Under the pieces are notes generated by a model that saw only the letters and a program-made list of their open reading frames with translations, was not told the DNA's origin and did not search any database. A program made the translations under genes and the position numbers. From Rotaria socialis (Eukaryota > Rotifera > Eurotatoria > Philodinida > Philodinidae), in contig CAJNYU010001911.1 of NCBI GenBank assembly GCA_905331475.1, forward strand, positions 39,953 to 103,952: 64,000 nucleotides of DNA, in the 5' to 3' direction. Below are positions 50,330 to 59,680 of this stretch, piece by piece. The stretch's first letter is position 1. The number at the start of each line of letters is the position of its first letter.

Positions 50330-52319
50330 ATGGCTCCACCAAAATTTTCTGATCTTAACAAACAAGTTTCCGACATTTTCAATAAAGGATTCTGTACGAG
50401 TTATTTTTCCTTTAGTAAATATGTCTTCCAATTTTATCTTTCTTCCTAGTTTTTAATGTATTCAAACTTGACGTTAAAACTCGTACAGCCAATGGAGTGA
50501 ATTTTAATGTCGTTGGCGAACACAACACCGAAACATCGCGAACATCCGGAAGTCTCGAAACAAAATACGTTGTTCCAGAATATGGTTTAACATTTTTGGA
50601 AAAATGGAACACAGATAATTTACTTAAATGTGAAATAACAGCCGATAATCGATTAGCAGAAGGATTTAAAGTTGTATTCGATGCAAGTCTTGTACCAAAT
50701 ACCGGGTAAGATAAGCGATATTTCACAAAGTTTTGTTTCGATTGATAAAAACACCTTTATAGCAATAGCTACGAGAGACTCCACTTTGGTATGAAAACCC
50801 GTCCATTAACCTTAGATATCACATCCCATAGGTATTTGTTTCGTTTAATATATTCTCAATGGATAAAAATGAAAAGTTAGTTTTTATCTTATCAACAACA
50901 AACGTACAGCTACACAGCCAAACTTCAGATACGTGTGCGCACACAAGTGAATAAATTACGTTTAACGGGATCTTATTCTCATTCGGGAAACGATCGATAT
51001 TGGTAAAAATAACTTTTTTTATTCTTGCTTCTATTGGATATTAACGAGTTTAAGGAATCGAACTTAACTTTTCTTTTATGGTTTTGAAAATGATCTACAT
51101 TTGTATTCTTATTTTAGGAAAAAAACAGCTGAACTTCGCACAGCATATACACACGATAAAGCTCATGTTGAAACGAATGTTGCTTTTGATAAAGATGGTC
51201 CTATTCTCAATGGAGCACTTGTTTTGGGTCATCAAGGTTGGCTAGGTGGTTATCAATATGTTTTCAATACAGCTCGATCAACATTGACCAAAAATAATTT
51301 TGCTGTTGGCTTCAAAGCTAAAGATTTCACATTATTTGCAAACATGTAAGTATAGAATTTTCGAATTATATACACAAGCGTTTCTTGGAATATTTCATAC
51401 CTTTCAAGTGTAATGAGAAAATTTTCAAACATCTCGAAGTGCTACCATAAGAATGACATCGAGGGTTTTTATATTTTAATTTGGAGTACTTAATTATATT
51501 GGCTCTCTTTGTTTGGTAAAGTCAAATTGATTTTTTGCTATAGAAAATAAGGCGTGAACATTTTCCTATAGATTTTGACGGCTCGGAGAAATTCGTTAGT
51601 ATTGGTTGCTCTTTTACTGTATGATCCGATTTTCGTTTTTGTTAAATAATCAATAACGAGCGATTTGAAACAGGGCTAATGTAAAACGTGCACCAGCACA
51701 AGAAACGAACAGAATAAGAAAAAGCGCCTCTGTTCGAAATGCACAAATGAATACGACAGATCGCTTATCCTTGAAAAGCAATTAATGCGTTTTAGAAATT
51801 TTTTGTATTACATATTTCATATTAGCATAATAAAGCTAAATAAGGCATGTTACCTTCAAATAAGCGATGAGTACTCATATAAAACGTTCAATTGTACTTT
51901 CGATCATGGGATTAGTTAAATACAGCACATCAAAATTTAATGTTTTTTTTTCTAGGAATGATGGTAATGAAGTTGGTGGTAGCGTTTACCAACGTATCAA
52001 CGATCAACTTGAGACTGGTGTACAGTTAGCTTGGACAGCTGGTTCAAATCAAACGCGATTTGCACTTGCATCAAAATATCAACTTGATTCGCAAACTTTA
52101 GTTAGCGCAAAAGTAAATAATATTTGTCAAGTTGGTCTTTCATTTCAACAACTTTTACGACCAGGTATAAAAATTCATTTTTCTTGATAAACTTTTATTT
52201 TTATTCGTATTTTTTTGTATTGATTAGGTGTCAAATTGACTTTGTCGGCATTGTTCGAAGCAAAAAATTTGAACGCCGGTGGACACAAAGTTGGCTTCGG
52301 ACTCGAACTTGATGCATAA
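50330..52319 (+). CDS. VDAC: VDAC (mitochondrial porin) with two extra cassette exons
   Basis: Exons 50330-50393, 50450-50705, [50763-50831, 50910-51002], 51118-51345, 51956-52164, 52228-52319. Without the bracketed exons the product is 282 residues, the exact size of animal VDACs. With them it is 336. VDAC is the 19-strand beta-barrel of the mitochondrial outer membrane carrying ATP, ADP and other metabolites. Seen: N-terminal helix [63 protein letters not shown] (the VLG-x-x-GW eukaryotic porin signature), [51 protein letters not shown]. The bracketed exons are 69 and 93 nt, both start and end in phase 2, and code alternating beta-type sequence inserted after the PNTG turn. A 610-nt intron precedes the 51956 exon. 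Confidence 0.93.
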
Positions 52320-53189
52320 ATGGATGTTCCATTTCTTAACTTTTCTTTTCCAATGAGACTAGTATTCTTTGTCCTTCTAATTACCATTTTGTCCAGGTGA
52401 TCGCACTGTTCTGAATAGGCTATATTTGCAGTTGTAAGGAAAAAAATTATTGTACTCCTATTCTTCTTTTTATAGCGTACACTCTTTTGTCTCGTTTGTT
52501 TTCTAAAAAAAATAATAAAAACACCTTGAAAACGATTCTAATCAATACATTGATACTACTAAATATTTTTCACAAGACATAAATCTTATCATTATATTCT
52601 CCTGGTCTTAAATGTTTGAATATGAAATAATTCTATATTTAGTTACTATTTCTGTACAATGAAAGTAAATAAGCTTTACTTGTAATATCAGCTGAAAGAT
52701 ATACTATGATGTGATAACAGATGTTGCGATTCATGTTTGTAGAGCATGTGTAAGATTAATATATTCATTATTCAGCATGAAAGTATTCTTATTTTTTACT
52801 GACCGTTTATGAAACAAGTATGCTCTTTGACTCTGCTACCGTTCTATTCTATGTCTAGCATAGGAGAAGAAAAACAAATCTTTTCTTTTACCCACAATGA
52901 CCTAAGCCTCATTCTTCCATGTGAGTATATGTCGTATATTTATTTTGCCGTTATTATCTGTACTTAGAGAGAGAAAGAAGCAAATCTAGTCGAGAGTGTC
53001 GTATAAATACCTAGCGTTAACACAGGAGTACTCAGCAATCTCTGTCAACGTACTTTTATGATTCCTTTTACTTTCGCACTTTTCTCTCCATACAATAAAC
53101 AAGTTGGGCTTCGATTGAAAAATGCTAATGCACGGATGTTTGTATGTAATTCTAAGCTGTTTGTCTAATAGAATAAATAGAGATATTTC
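52320..53189. other. Intergenic, nothing recognised
   Basis: VDAC 3' flank with AATAAAAAC near 52512-52520, then AT-rich sequence without coding signal. Confidence 0.5.
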
Positions 53190-54440
53190 TTCAAGGGTTT
53201 AGATATTCCAATGGAATTCAATGAAGAAGATGGTCATTGGCGTGTAACAGTAGATATACATGACGGTGAAATTCATTTATTTCATCTTTTCATTTCTTTT
53301 CGGGTATATATCATTATCAATTCAAAGTAGTAACATAATCTTGGTTTGAACAAGAATCAGAACCAGCTTTACATGAAAACAAATATGATGAGGAATATTC
53401 ATAGAAGTTTGGTATACATTTGTCGATCCATATGCAACTGAAGTTGATGCACGTGGTTCCGATGATTTTTTTCGATGTGTTGGTGTACTAAATATTAAAA
53501 ATGGTAAAGAAAACTTAGACGTGTTGATTTGTTTGCATTGATGGATATTTTAAGGGGAAAAAGTCGCTGATTAATATGAATGGAACTATAATAATCATGT
53601 TCCATTAGTTCTCAATGAAAACCTAATCATCTGCGAACTTCATATTGGAGATTTTGAAGATAAAATAGCGAATGTAACAGCTAAAGTTGATTATTTTGTT
53701 AAATTGGATGTTATAGCTGGTAAAAGAAACACTGCAACATTTATATCATTTTGCAATTCAAAGTGCATATGGGACAACGGCTGATATGAAAGAAATGATT
53801 GATACATTTCATCGGAATAGAATTTGAGTTATTATTGATGAAGCCTATTACCATGTAAGTTGAAATGCTGTATGCGTTCGAATCGAATAAATTTTTAAAT
53901 ATTTATTTTCCGTTCAATTTTGCACTGAAACATCGTTTTAATCCATTTAAAACTGTCCGTATGAAATTTTATACATGATGTTTTTTCTTCTCAGTGCAAT
54001 GTGTCTGCACTATATACAGCAATTGATCATGACTATTGGTTTCTTCATTCATCAAAAGATCATGTTTGGAGTTGGGCACCAGTAAGTTATAATTGCTAGT
54101 TATTGCATTAGCTTTTATTAAAAATGAAAGGAATGGAATAATGAGAAATACGAAAAAAAGTATAAAATTTGGCCTGCAAGAAAATATATTACTGAATCTA
54201 TTCTACCAAACAGCGCACTCAAAGATGTTATTGATGCACGTCAACGAGGCTATAGAAACATTACAGATCTTGTCAATCATCAATCAAATCATGATTATGA
54301 CCGATTATTAGTCGATCTTGGTTAAGAACAATAAAGAGAAAAAAGAAAATTGCTTTTAAACATTAGTGTTTCTCATTTAGGCAAAGTAAATCATTTATTG
54401 ATGAAGAGAGTGATGTCATAATCCTGTTACACCGGGTAAC
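53190..54440 (+). pseudogene. Decayed GH13-type alpha-glucan enzyme
   Basis: Pieces of a GH13 (branching-enzyme or trehalohydrolase-like) protein appear in order but are broken by stops and frame changes. They include GHWRVTVDIHDGE (53235-53273), VWYTFVDPYATEVDARGS (53411-53464), VPLVLNENLIICELHIGDF (about 53602-53658, matching the conserved YELHVG-F segment), SAYGTTADMKEMIDTFHRN then a stop then VIIDEAYYH (53761-53858, the YGT-D-K-LVD-H-x-GI-VI-D-V-NH region), and IDHDYWFLHSSKDH (54022-54063). A piece reading KDVIDARQRGYRNITDLVNH follows in a shifted frame. The in-frame TGA at about 53826 and TAA near 53571 show it is dead. Bdelloids are known to hold foreign carbohydrate-active genes, so horizontal origin is plausible. 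Confidence 0.65.
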
Positions 54441-54480
54441 GACTTTTTCTCCAGCTAAACATACTTTATAAACATTCAGT

Positions 54481-55300
54481 GTATTACCCCCAAGGTATCC
54501 ACTTTCGATATAACTATGTGTTTAACGTTGAGGAATTTGGAGCAGTTGCCTAATTCCACATCAAATAAGAACGAGATTTTCGAAGAATCCATTGATGACT
54601 TTGAGCCTGCTACAAGTTTACCTGCGTTTGCTGTAAGAAACTGAGTGCTCCGAGATGTATAGGTTAATTTGTGGGAAAGTTGGTTTGAATATCTGTAAAA
54701 AGATGAGACACAGTTGCAGTATCCCGTATGAAACATCGAGCAGCTTAGGTATGTGTTCCGGTACCTGTGGTGTCTCTCGAAGGACTCCACTCGTACTGGT
54801 AGCAACGTGACTCAAGGGGTGTTGGAAGTCGAGAAATAATCTTAGCAATCGGATACATAGTTTCAGCAAGTTCACACATTCTTTTAGAAACCTAAGACAT
54901 TCATGTAGTAGAGTCCGGCATGCTTCCAGCAGCGACAGCCTTCCATCAACCAATGTTACGCATTGTCAGGAATCCAGGGAAGGCTCCTAGGAATCATAAA
55001 TTATGGCATACATTTCAGCCTAAGTAATATTCATGTCTAAATTCAAATTATTTACAAAACAATTCAGATAAAATAATGTTATTTGCATTTTCCTGTAGCA
55101 GTATCTGTGCCTTAAGTTTTTCCGAAGTGATACTGTGCAGTAGATGAATCAATTATATTCAAATTCGAGTTGTTTTTGTGTATTTCTTTGAGGATATCCA
55201 AGTTGTTACGCTTTAGAGTAATACCCCAAAGCAACTCAAATTCCTCAACTTTAAAACATATAGTTATATCGAAATTGGATACCCTAGGGGTAATACCCCC
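54481..55300. mobile_element. Inverted-repeat element of about 820 bp
   Basis: Arms of about 70 bases at 54481-54550 and 55231-55300 are diverged reverse complements (both contain GTTATATCGAA/TTCGATATAAC, the AATTCCTCAA/TTGAGGAATT block and a GGTATTACCCCC-type end). The inside has less AT-rich sequence and opposite-strand chance frames only. Looks like an old non-autonomous DNA transposon. Confidence 0.55.
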
Positions 55301-55353
55301 AAAAGAATTCGATGGATATTATGACTTCAAAATCACGATACCCAGTGTAAAGA

Positions 55354-55418
55354 TATCAAGGGGGAAATAGAGTACTCCAGGACTTCACTGGATTGGAGTC
55401 GCTATTTCCCCCTTGATA
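55354..55418. repeat. Hairpin with perfect 17-bp arms
   Basis: TATCAAGGGGGAAATAG (55354-55370) is exactly complementary to 55402-55418, with a partly self-pairing loop. It adjoins the element at 54481-55300 and may be part of the same family or a separate small palindrome. Confidence 0.7.
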
Positions 55419-55916
55419 ATTATAAATTACATTTAATTTCTTTTATTTCAAGACAATAAGTTAGATAGATTTGTGCATATATGGATATGTTTTCTATTTT
55501 TCAATAGAGGTTTTCTTTCTGCCTAACTGCAGTATATTTACCCAGATTTCTGAGCAGAATTTCTTTGCTAAGAAGATCATTTCTGGTCGATATAGCAATA
55601 ATAACAATTCAAAGAGACTTGCTGCTTTGAATTATGCCTGATGCCTATTTCATTAAGAAAACTCGTTAAAATTATAGTACAGATAAGTTACTAATGTAGG
55701 TTTTGGTTTCTTTGATTTTAATACCACATTTGTATTATGAAGGAGAGTATTCAGGACTTTTTCTACTATTTCCTAATGTTCAGTTGGCCGCTGCTAGTCG
55801 AGTAAAACGTACAGAAGTGTCTATATTGAAACATCATTTGTATTCAGAAGAGCAAGGTTAAATACTAGATATTGTTATTAAAGCTATGCATTATATTTGC
55901 TAAACCCCATTTACTC
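55419..55916. other. Non-coding remnant before the LINE
   Basis: Short open pieces only (for example around 55740-55860, where an EYSGLFLLFPNVQLAA-like reading appears). Possibly further debris of the GH13 pseudogene, into which the LINE inserted; not certain. Confidence 0.35.
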
Positions 55917-55929
55917 AAACAGGAGGCTT
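55917..55929 (+). repeat. Target-site duplication, left copy
   Basis: AAACAGGAGGCTT, repeated exactly at 57206-57218. The two copies flank the truncated LINE. Confidence 0.75.
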
Positions 55930-57205
55930 GCCTTCATCGATATTAAATCATCTCAGTCCACTGTGTTCAATCTAGCTAAAGGAGTTCCACAAGGTAGTGT
56001 GGTCGGCCCTGTTTTGTTCATAGTTTACCATCACGACCTCCTTGCATCGCTGGAAACTATTCACTGGAAACATTTATTTGGCGACGATTTATCTATCTCA
56101 TTTTCGGCGGATTCTTCGTTAGCTCCATCGAACATGATCAAGGACATCACTGAACAAATCGTTAAGGTTCTCAATCGACTCATCGATTATTCTAAATCCT
56201 GGAAGCAACCGATAAACTTCAATAAAACCCATTGGATGTTATTCAACAGACAAGTTGCTCCAAAGTTACCAGAAATTGTTTGTCAGCGTCACCTTATCAA
56301 TCGTGTGAATAGATTTAAATATTTAGGCACCTTTCTTGGCGAGAAACTTTCATTCAATCCGCATACTGATTACATCAAATCAAAAATCAACTCAAATCTG
56401 AGGATATTGAAACGGTTATCATCGACCAGAATGACTTGTGAAAAAATGAATTTCAAATTGTTCAATGCATACATCCGCCCCTATTACCAATCGCTGCTCA
56501 ATGTTTATCCGATTTTATCGGACGGGAAGAAAGGTCAATTAGAAAGTCTAAATCGCAAAATCTTTCGAATTATCCACAACTGGCATGACGCCATAAATAT
56601 CGAAGTTACGAATTTGATACAATACCGACCAATAGCCGAACTTAGTGCAGTACATTGGAATAAACTCATAGACACAATTATTAGAACAAATCCTAGTGTT
56701 ATTCAAGATTATTTACAACATAAAATGTCAATTCTATACATCTACGAATATGTAAACAATCCAGCACTAACGATGGAAAGAAAAGCTGTGTTTGAAAGAG
56801 GTAGAATTCGCAAATATATTTGGGACTTAATAACGGATAATCGTATGACACTCCTCGGCCACATCTTATCTTATCCTCGTTGACCACTTTGTCAAAGCAA
56901 CTGCTGTTTCTCGATATTATCTTCCTAGACTTTCAATCTCATTCTCAACCAGTAATCCTTATCCACGAAATTTAGTATGGTTCGAAACACAATCGCTTAT
57001 TTACGTCATCTACTCTCTTGCTCTTATTATTGCCTTTTGATCTTCACATTTGTATTTACTATTTTTTTTGGCCGATTTTCGGCTCGTTCCTTCCATTTTT
57101 GTTATTTCAACTTGGTTTTTTTCAGGCTACACGAGCGAGTTCGCTCATAGCCATGGGATATTGTTAACGACTATCCCTTAATAAAGAGCTCTAACTAAAA
57201 CAAAA
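55930..57205 (+). mobile_element. 5'-truncated non-LTR retrotransposon (LINE)
   Basis: The frame 55897-56883 carries the C-terminal half of a LINE reverse transcriptase: LAKGVPQGSVVGPVLFIVY (RT motif B), HLFGDDLSISFS (motif C, with FGDD in place of the usual YADD), then NFNKTHWMLF and FKYLGTFLGEKLSF (motifs D and E) and a thumb region. The N-terminal RT fingers and any endonuclease are missing, as expected for 5' truncation during target-primed reverse transcription. The element proper begins after the target-site copy at 55929. A 3' UTR with AATAAAG and an A-rich tail ends at about 57205 before the second copy. No stop breaks the RT frame, so the insertion looks recent. Confidence 0.8.
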
Positions 57206-57218
57206 AAACAGGAGGCTT
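57206..57218 (+). repeat. Target-site duplication, right copy
   Basis: Same 13 bases as 55917-55929; the first A residues may belong to the LINE poly(A) tail. Confidence 0.75.
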
Positions 57219-57527
57219 CATCTGAACGATGTTGATTAATCTTTTATGAATATCATGTTGCTTTTAGTACACTAGTTCTAAGCTTTTTTTTTATTGGGGT
57301 GCGATATTCCAACTTCTTCTATAATACAATATGGCTATGGTTATTGAATGAAGCTTTATTATATATGGGTGAGTGTGCCTCTCGTTTTAATATTTTAATT
57401 GTCTTTTTTTCATGCGAAGATTGATTTTTATCAAGCAGTAATTTCAATTAGTGGAATTAATAAGAACTGTTCTCCTAATAAATTACTGATTTTCCGTTTA
57501 GATCCTGGCAAAAAGAGAATACATCCT
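57219..57527. other. Spacer between LINE and AATTCC element
   Basis: AT-rich, no coding or repeat signal recognised. Confidence 0.5.
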
Positions 57528-58420
57528 ATTCCGCAATGTTGAACATTCCGGAACCAGTTCCGCTCACGGAACCAATTCCATCTAATTCCCGAAATTCCAT
57601 TTATCACTTCCAACAGAATTCCGGAATTCGCGGAATCACTGCCGATCAATTTCATCTAATTCCTGGAATTCCGTTTACTCATTCCGACTCAATTCCGGAA
57701 TTCCGGGAATCACTGCCGACCAATTCCATCTAATTCCCGGAATTCCGTTTATCAATTCCGATTCAATTCCGGAATTACACGGAATTCAAACGGATTCCGC
57801 CTAATTCCCAACGGTTCCGGAATTCAGTGCACCCACACTAGCATCCACACCCACACTTACCGCAACACCCACATTTACACCCACACCATGCAATTCCGGT
57901 ACGGAATTCCTAGGAATTCCGTCTAATTCCCACCGATTCCGTATTGACCTAATTCCGGAATTCCGCACCGGAATCGGATCATCACGAAATGGATAAGACA
58001 AGCTAGAAGAGTGATACAAGTTGTAATTCCGGAATTCCTTGCGATTCCGGAATTGAGTGATCAATGGACACTTGATATATCTTATCGCTCGGTGACGAAT
58101 GCAATTCCGGTACGGAATTCCGGGAATCAGGTCGGACAGGAATTGAACGGAATCCCATGGAATTCCTGGTAATTCCGTCTAATTCCCACCGATTCCGTAT
58201 TGAGCTAATTCCGGAATTGGACTGAATTTCGTGGAATTCCGGGAATCGGACGAACTAATTCCGGAATCGAACGAAGCCGTTCCGGAATTGGAATAACTAA
58301 TTCCGGAATCAGATGAACCAGTTCCGGAATCGACCAATGTTCATATTTGACCTAATTCCGGAATCGACGGAACTGATTCCGGGGGTGGAACTGGTTCCGG
58401 AATGTTCAACATTGCGGAAT
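57528..58420. mobile_element. AATTCC/GGAATT-palindrome element with 34-bp terminal inverted repeats
   Basis: About 890 bp made almost entirely of short, interspersed ATTCC, GGAAT, TTCCGGAATT and CTAATTCC units in both orientations, including many EcoRI-type GAATTC palindromes. The ends 57528-57561 and 58387-58420 are perfect 34-bp inverted repeats beginning ATTCCGCAATG. In its middle, 57829-57890, lies a block of degenerate ACACCC/CCACAC telomere-like units. No coding sequence with real codon usage; frames that stay open do so because of the repeated units. I know no element family with this build. Confidence 0.75.
57829..57890. repeat. Telomere-like block inside the AATTCC element
   Basis: Six or so imperfect copies of CACCCACA-type units (complement of TGTGGG), interrupted by CTAGCAT, CTTACCGCA and similar. 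Part of the AATTCC element. Confidence 0.7.
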
Positions 58421-58913
58421 TGAATGACTGCTCGGCAAAAACATCTTCAAAACAAATGAATGGCTCTATATATGAAATTTGCTTGCTCTCTTTGAATCAA
58501 ACCCAACAACACGGTCAAACACAAATATTATTGCAAGTAAGTGAAGCAATTGTATGATTTCATAGATGAGAGTGTAAATAGATCAGGAACAGGATCTTCG
58601 AGCAATGATAACCCTGAAGAGTGCTACATTAATACTACTAAAAGTTCAAGATTTAGTAGAAGTTTAGATGATTATTATAACATTACGGTAGAATCATATG
58701 ATAATTTTACTTTAGCATTTTACTAGGTTAGGATGAAATTCTAAGATGTTTCTTAGTAAGATAGATGGATTTAGAGACTTTCTGGATGTATTCGTTTTAA
58801 ACCGCTAACTACAATCCTTTACGAAGTTGTTTGTTTTTTGGTGATTTAATTATCCTCTCTCTCTTTTTTAAATTTCTCTTCTCTTCGTATGCTTTAACCT
58901 GGTAATTTTCTTG
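58421..58913. other. Spacer with a short unsupported frame
   Basis: A 61-codon frame at 58541-58726 (acidic, Ser/Asn/Tyr-rich) has no recognisable features. A pyrimidine-rich run at 58853-58885 precedes the hammerhead-like motif. Confidence 0.35.
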
Positions 58914-58978
58914 TTTCCTATTTCATTTATTGACGTTTCGATCGATGAAATCGATCTTCTTCAGAATAAAATAGGAAA
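58914..58978 (-). ncRNA. Hammerhead-ribozyme-like motif, left copy
   Basis: Read on the minus strand: TTTCCTATTTTATT, then CUGAAGA, stem GAUCGAU-UUC-AUCGAUC, GAAAC, GUC, then AATAAATGAAATAGGAAA. Stem I pairs through TTTATT/AATAAA and TTTCCTATTT/AAATAGGAAA. The stem III side is only ACGU, which would need dimers, as in other retroelement hammerheads. One extra A sits at the base of stem II, a departure from the textbook core. Confidence 0.45.
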
Positions 58979-59206
58979 TGAATACAGAAAAAGTTGTTTT
59001 ACTGATGACATTCAATTGTCAATTTTTTCTTTATTTTCTTTATAAATATTATATTACAGTACTGGTACGGACACCTAAATATCAAACAAAAGAAGTTCTA
59101 GCATATAGCGTCTTTTCCGTACCAACACTGTAATATTTATAAAGAAGATAAAGAAAAAATTGATAATTGGATGAATCATCAGTAAAACAACTTTTTCTGT
59201 ATTCAT

Positions 59207-59262
59207 TTCCTATTTTATTCTGAAGAAGATCGATTTCATCGATCGAAACGTCAATATATTAA
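59207..59262 (+). ncRNA. Hammerhead-ribozyme-like motif, right copy
   Basis: Plus-strand copy with identical core and stem II. The 3' side of stem I (AATATATTAAAT) has drifted, leaving only about four pairs (UAUU/AAUA), so it is probably less stable than the left copy. Confidence 0.4.
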
Positions 59263-59354
59263 ATAATAAACAAGAGAATTATTACGTTAACACATAGGAG
59301 GAGGAGAAAATATTATACACAATCATAATAATTGAAATCAATGAATCCACTCAT

Positions 59355-59680
59355 ATAGTCCTCTATAAACCCTCGAGTCAGTTGAAGAGATCCATCTTCC
59401 TTCTCATATACCCTTTCATAAACCTTTTCGACCATTCATAACCTCCATAGCACTTCCAAATGAGTCTTCTAAGGTTGAACTTTGGGTATTGTATTTTTAT
59501 CAACCCTTCTAAGGGGTTTATGAAAGTGCAACGTATAGCAAACCCTTTAGGATTTATAAAATTTATCAACCCATTCATAAACCCTTCAGAATCAGTTTCA
59601 GCAAATCATAAACTCCATATTCATCCCTTTTTTTAGGGTTTATGAAAGGGTTTATAAAGGCCTCATAAACCCATTTTTCG
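59355..59680. repeat. CATAAACCC / GGGTTTATG repeat cluster
   Basis: At least eight copies of short units such as TTCATAAACCCTT and its complement AAGGGTTTATGAA, in both orientations, within about 320 bases. Could be a fold-back element or a binding-site array; unrecognised. Confidence 0.55.

Larger units (their letters stand above)
58914..59262. mobile_element. Inverted pair of hammerhead-like motifs (possible Penelope-type retroelement ends)
   Basis: The left arm (from 58914) and right arm (to about 59255) are largely reverse complements around a centre near 59090, containing TGACGTTTCGATCGATG, CTTCTTCAGAATAAAATAGG and a shared AGTTGTTTTACTGATGA block. Each arm, read from its own strand, carries CTGAAGA, a 7-bp GATCGAT/ATCGATC stem with TTC loop, then GAAAC-GTC. 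That is the core order of a hammerhead ribozyme. Related motifs are known in the terminal repeats of Penelope-like elements, of which bdelloids carry the Athena group. No reverse transcriptase lies here, so this would be a remnant or solo terminal repeats. Confidence 0.5.

Noticed and set aside
54476..54953. Overlapping Leu/Cys-rich minus-strand frames in the inverted-repeat element
   Set aside because: Two different phases are open over the same bases and neither resembles a transposase.
57431..58064. Several frames across the AATTCC element
   Set aside because: They stay open only because the repeated ATTCC words contain no stop in those phases; the translated peptides are monotone repeats.
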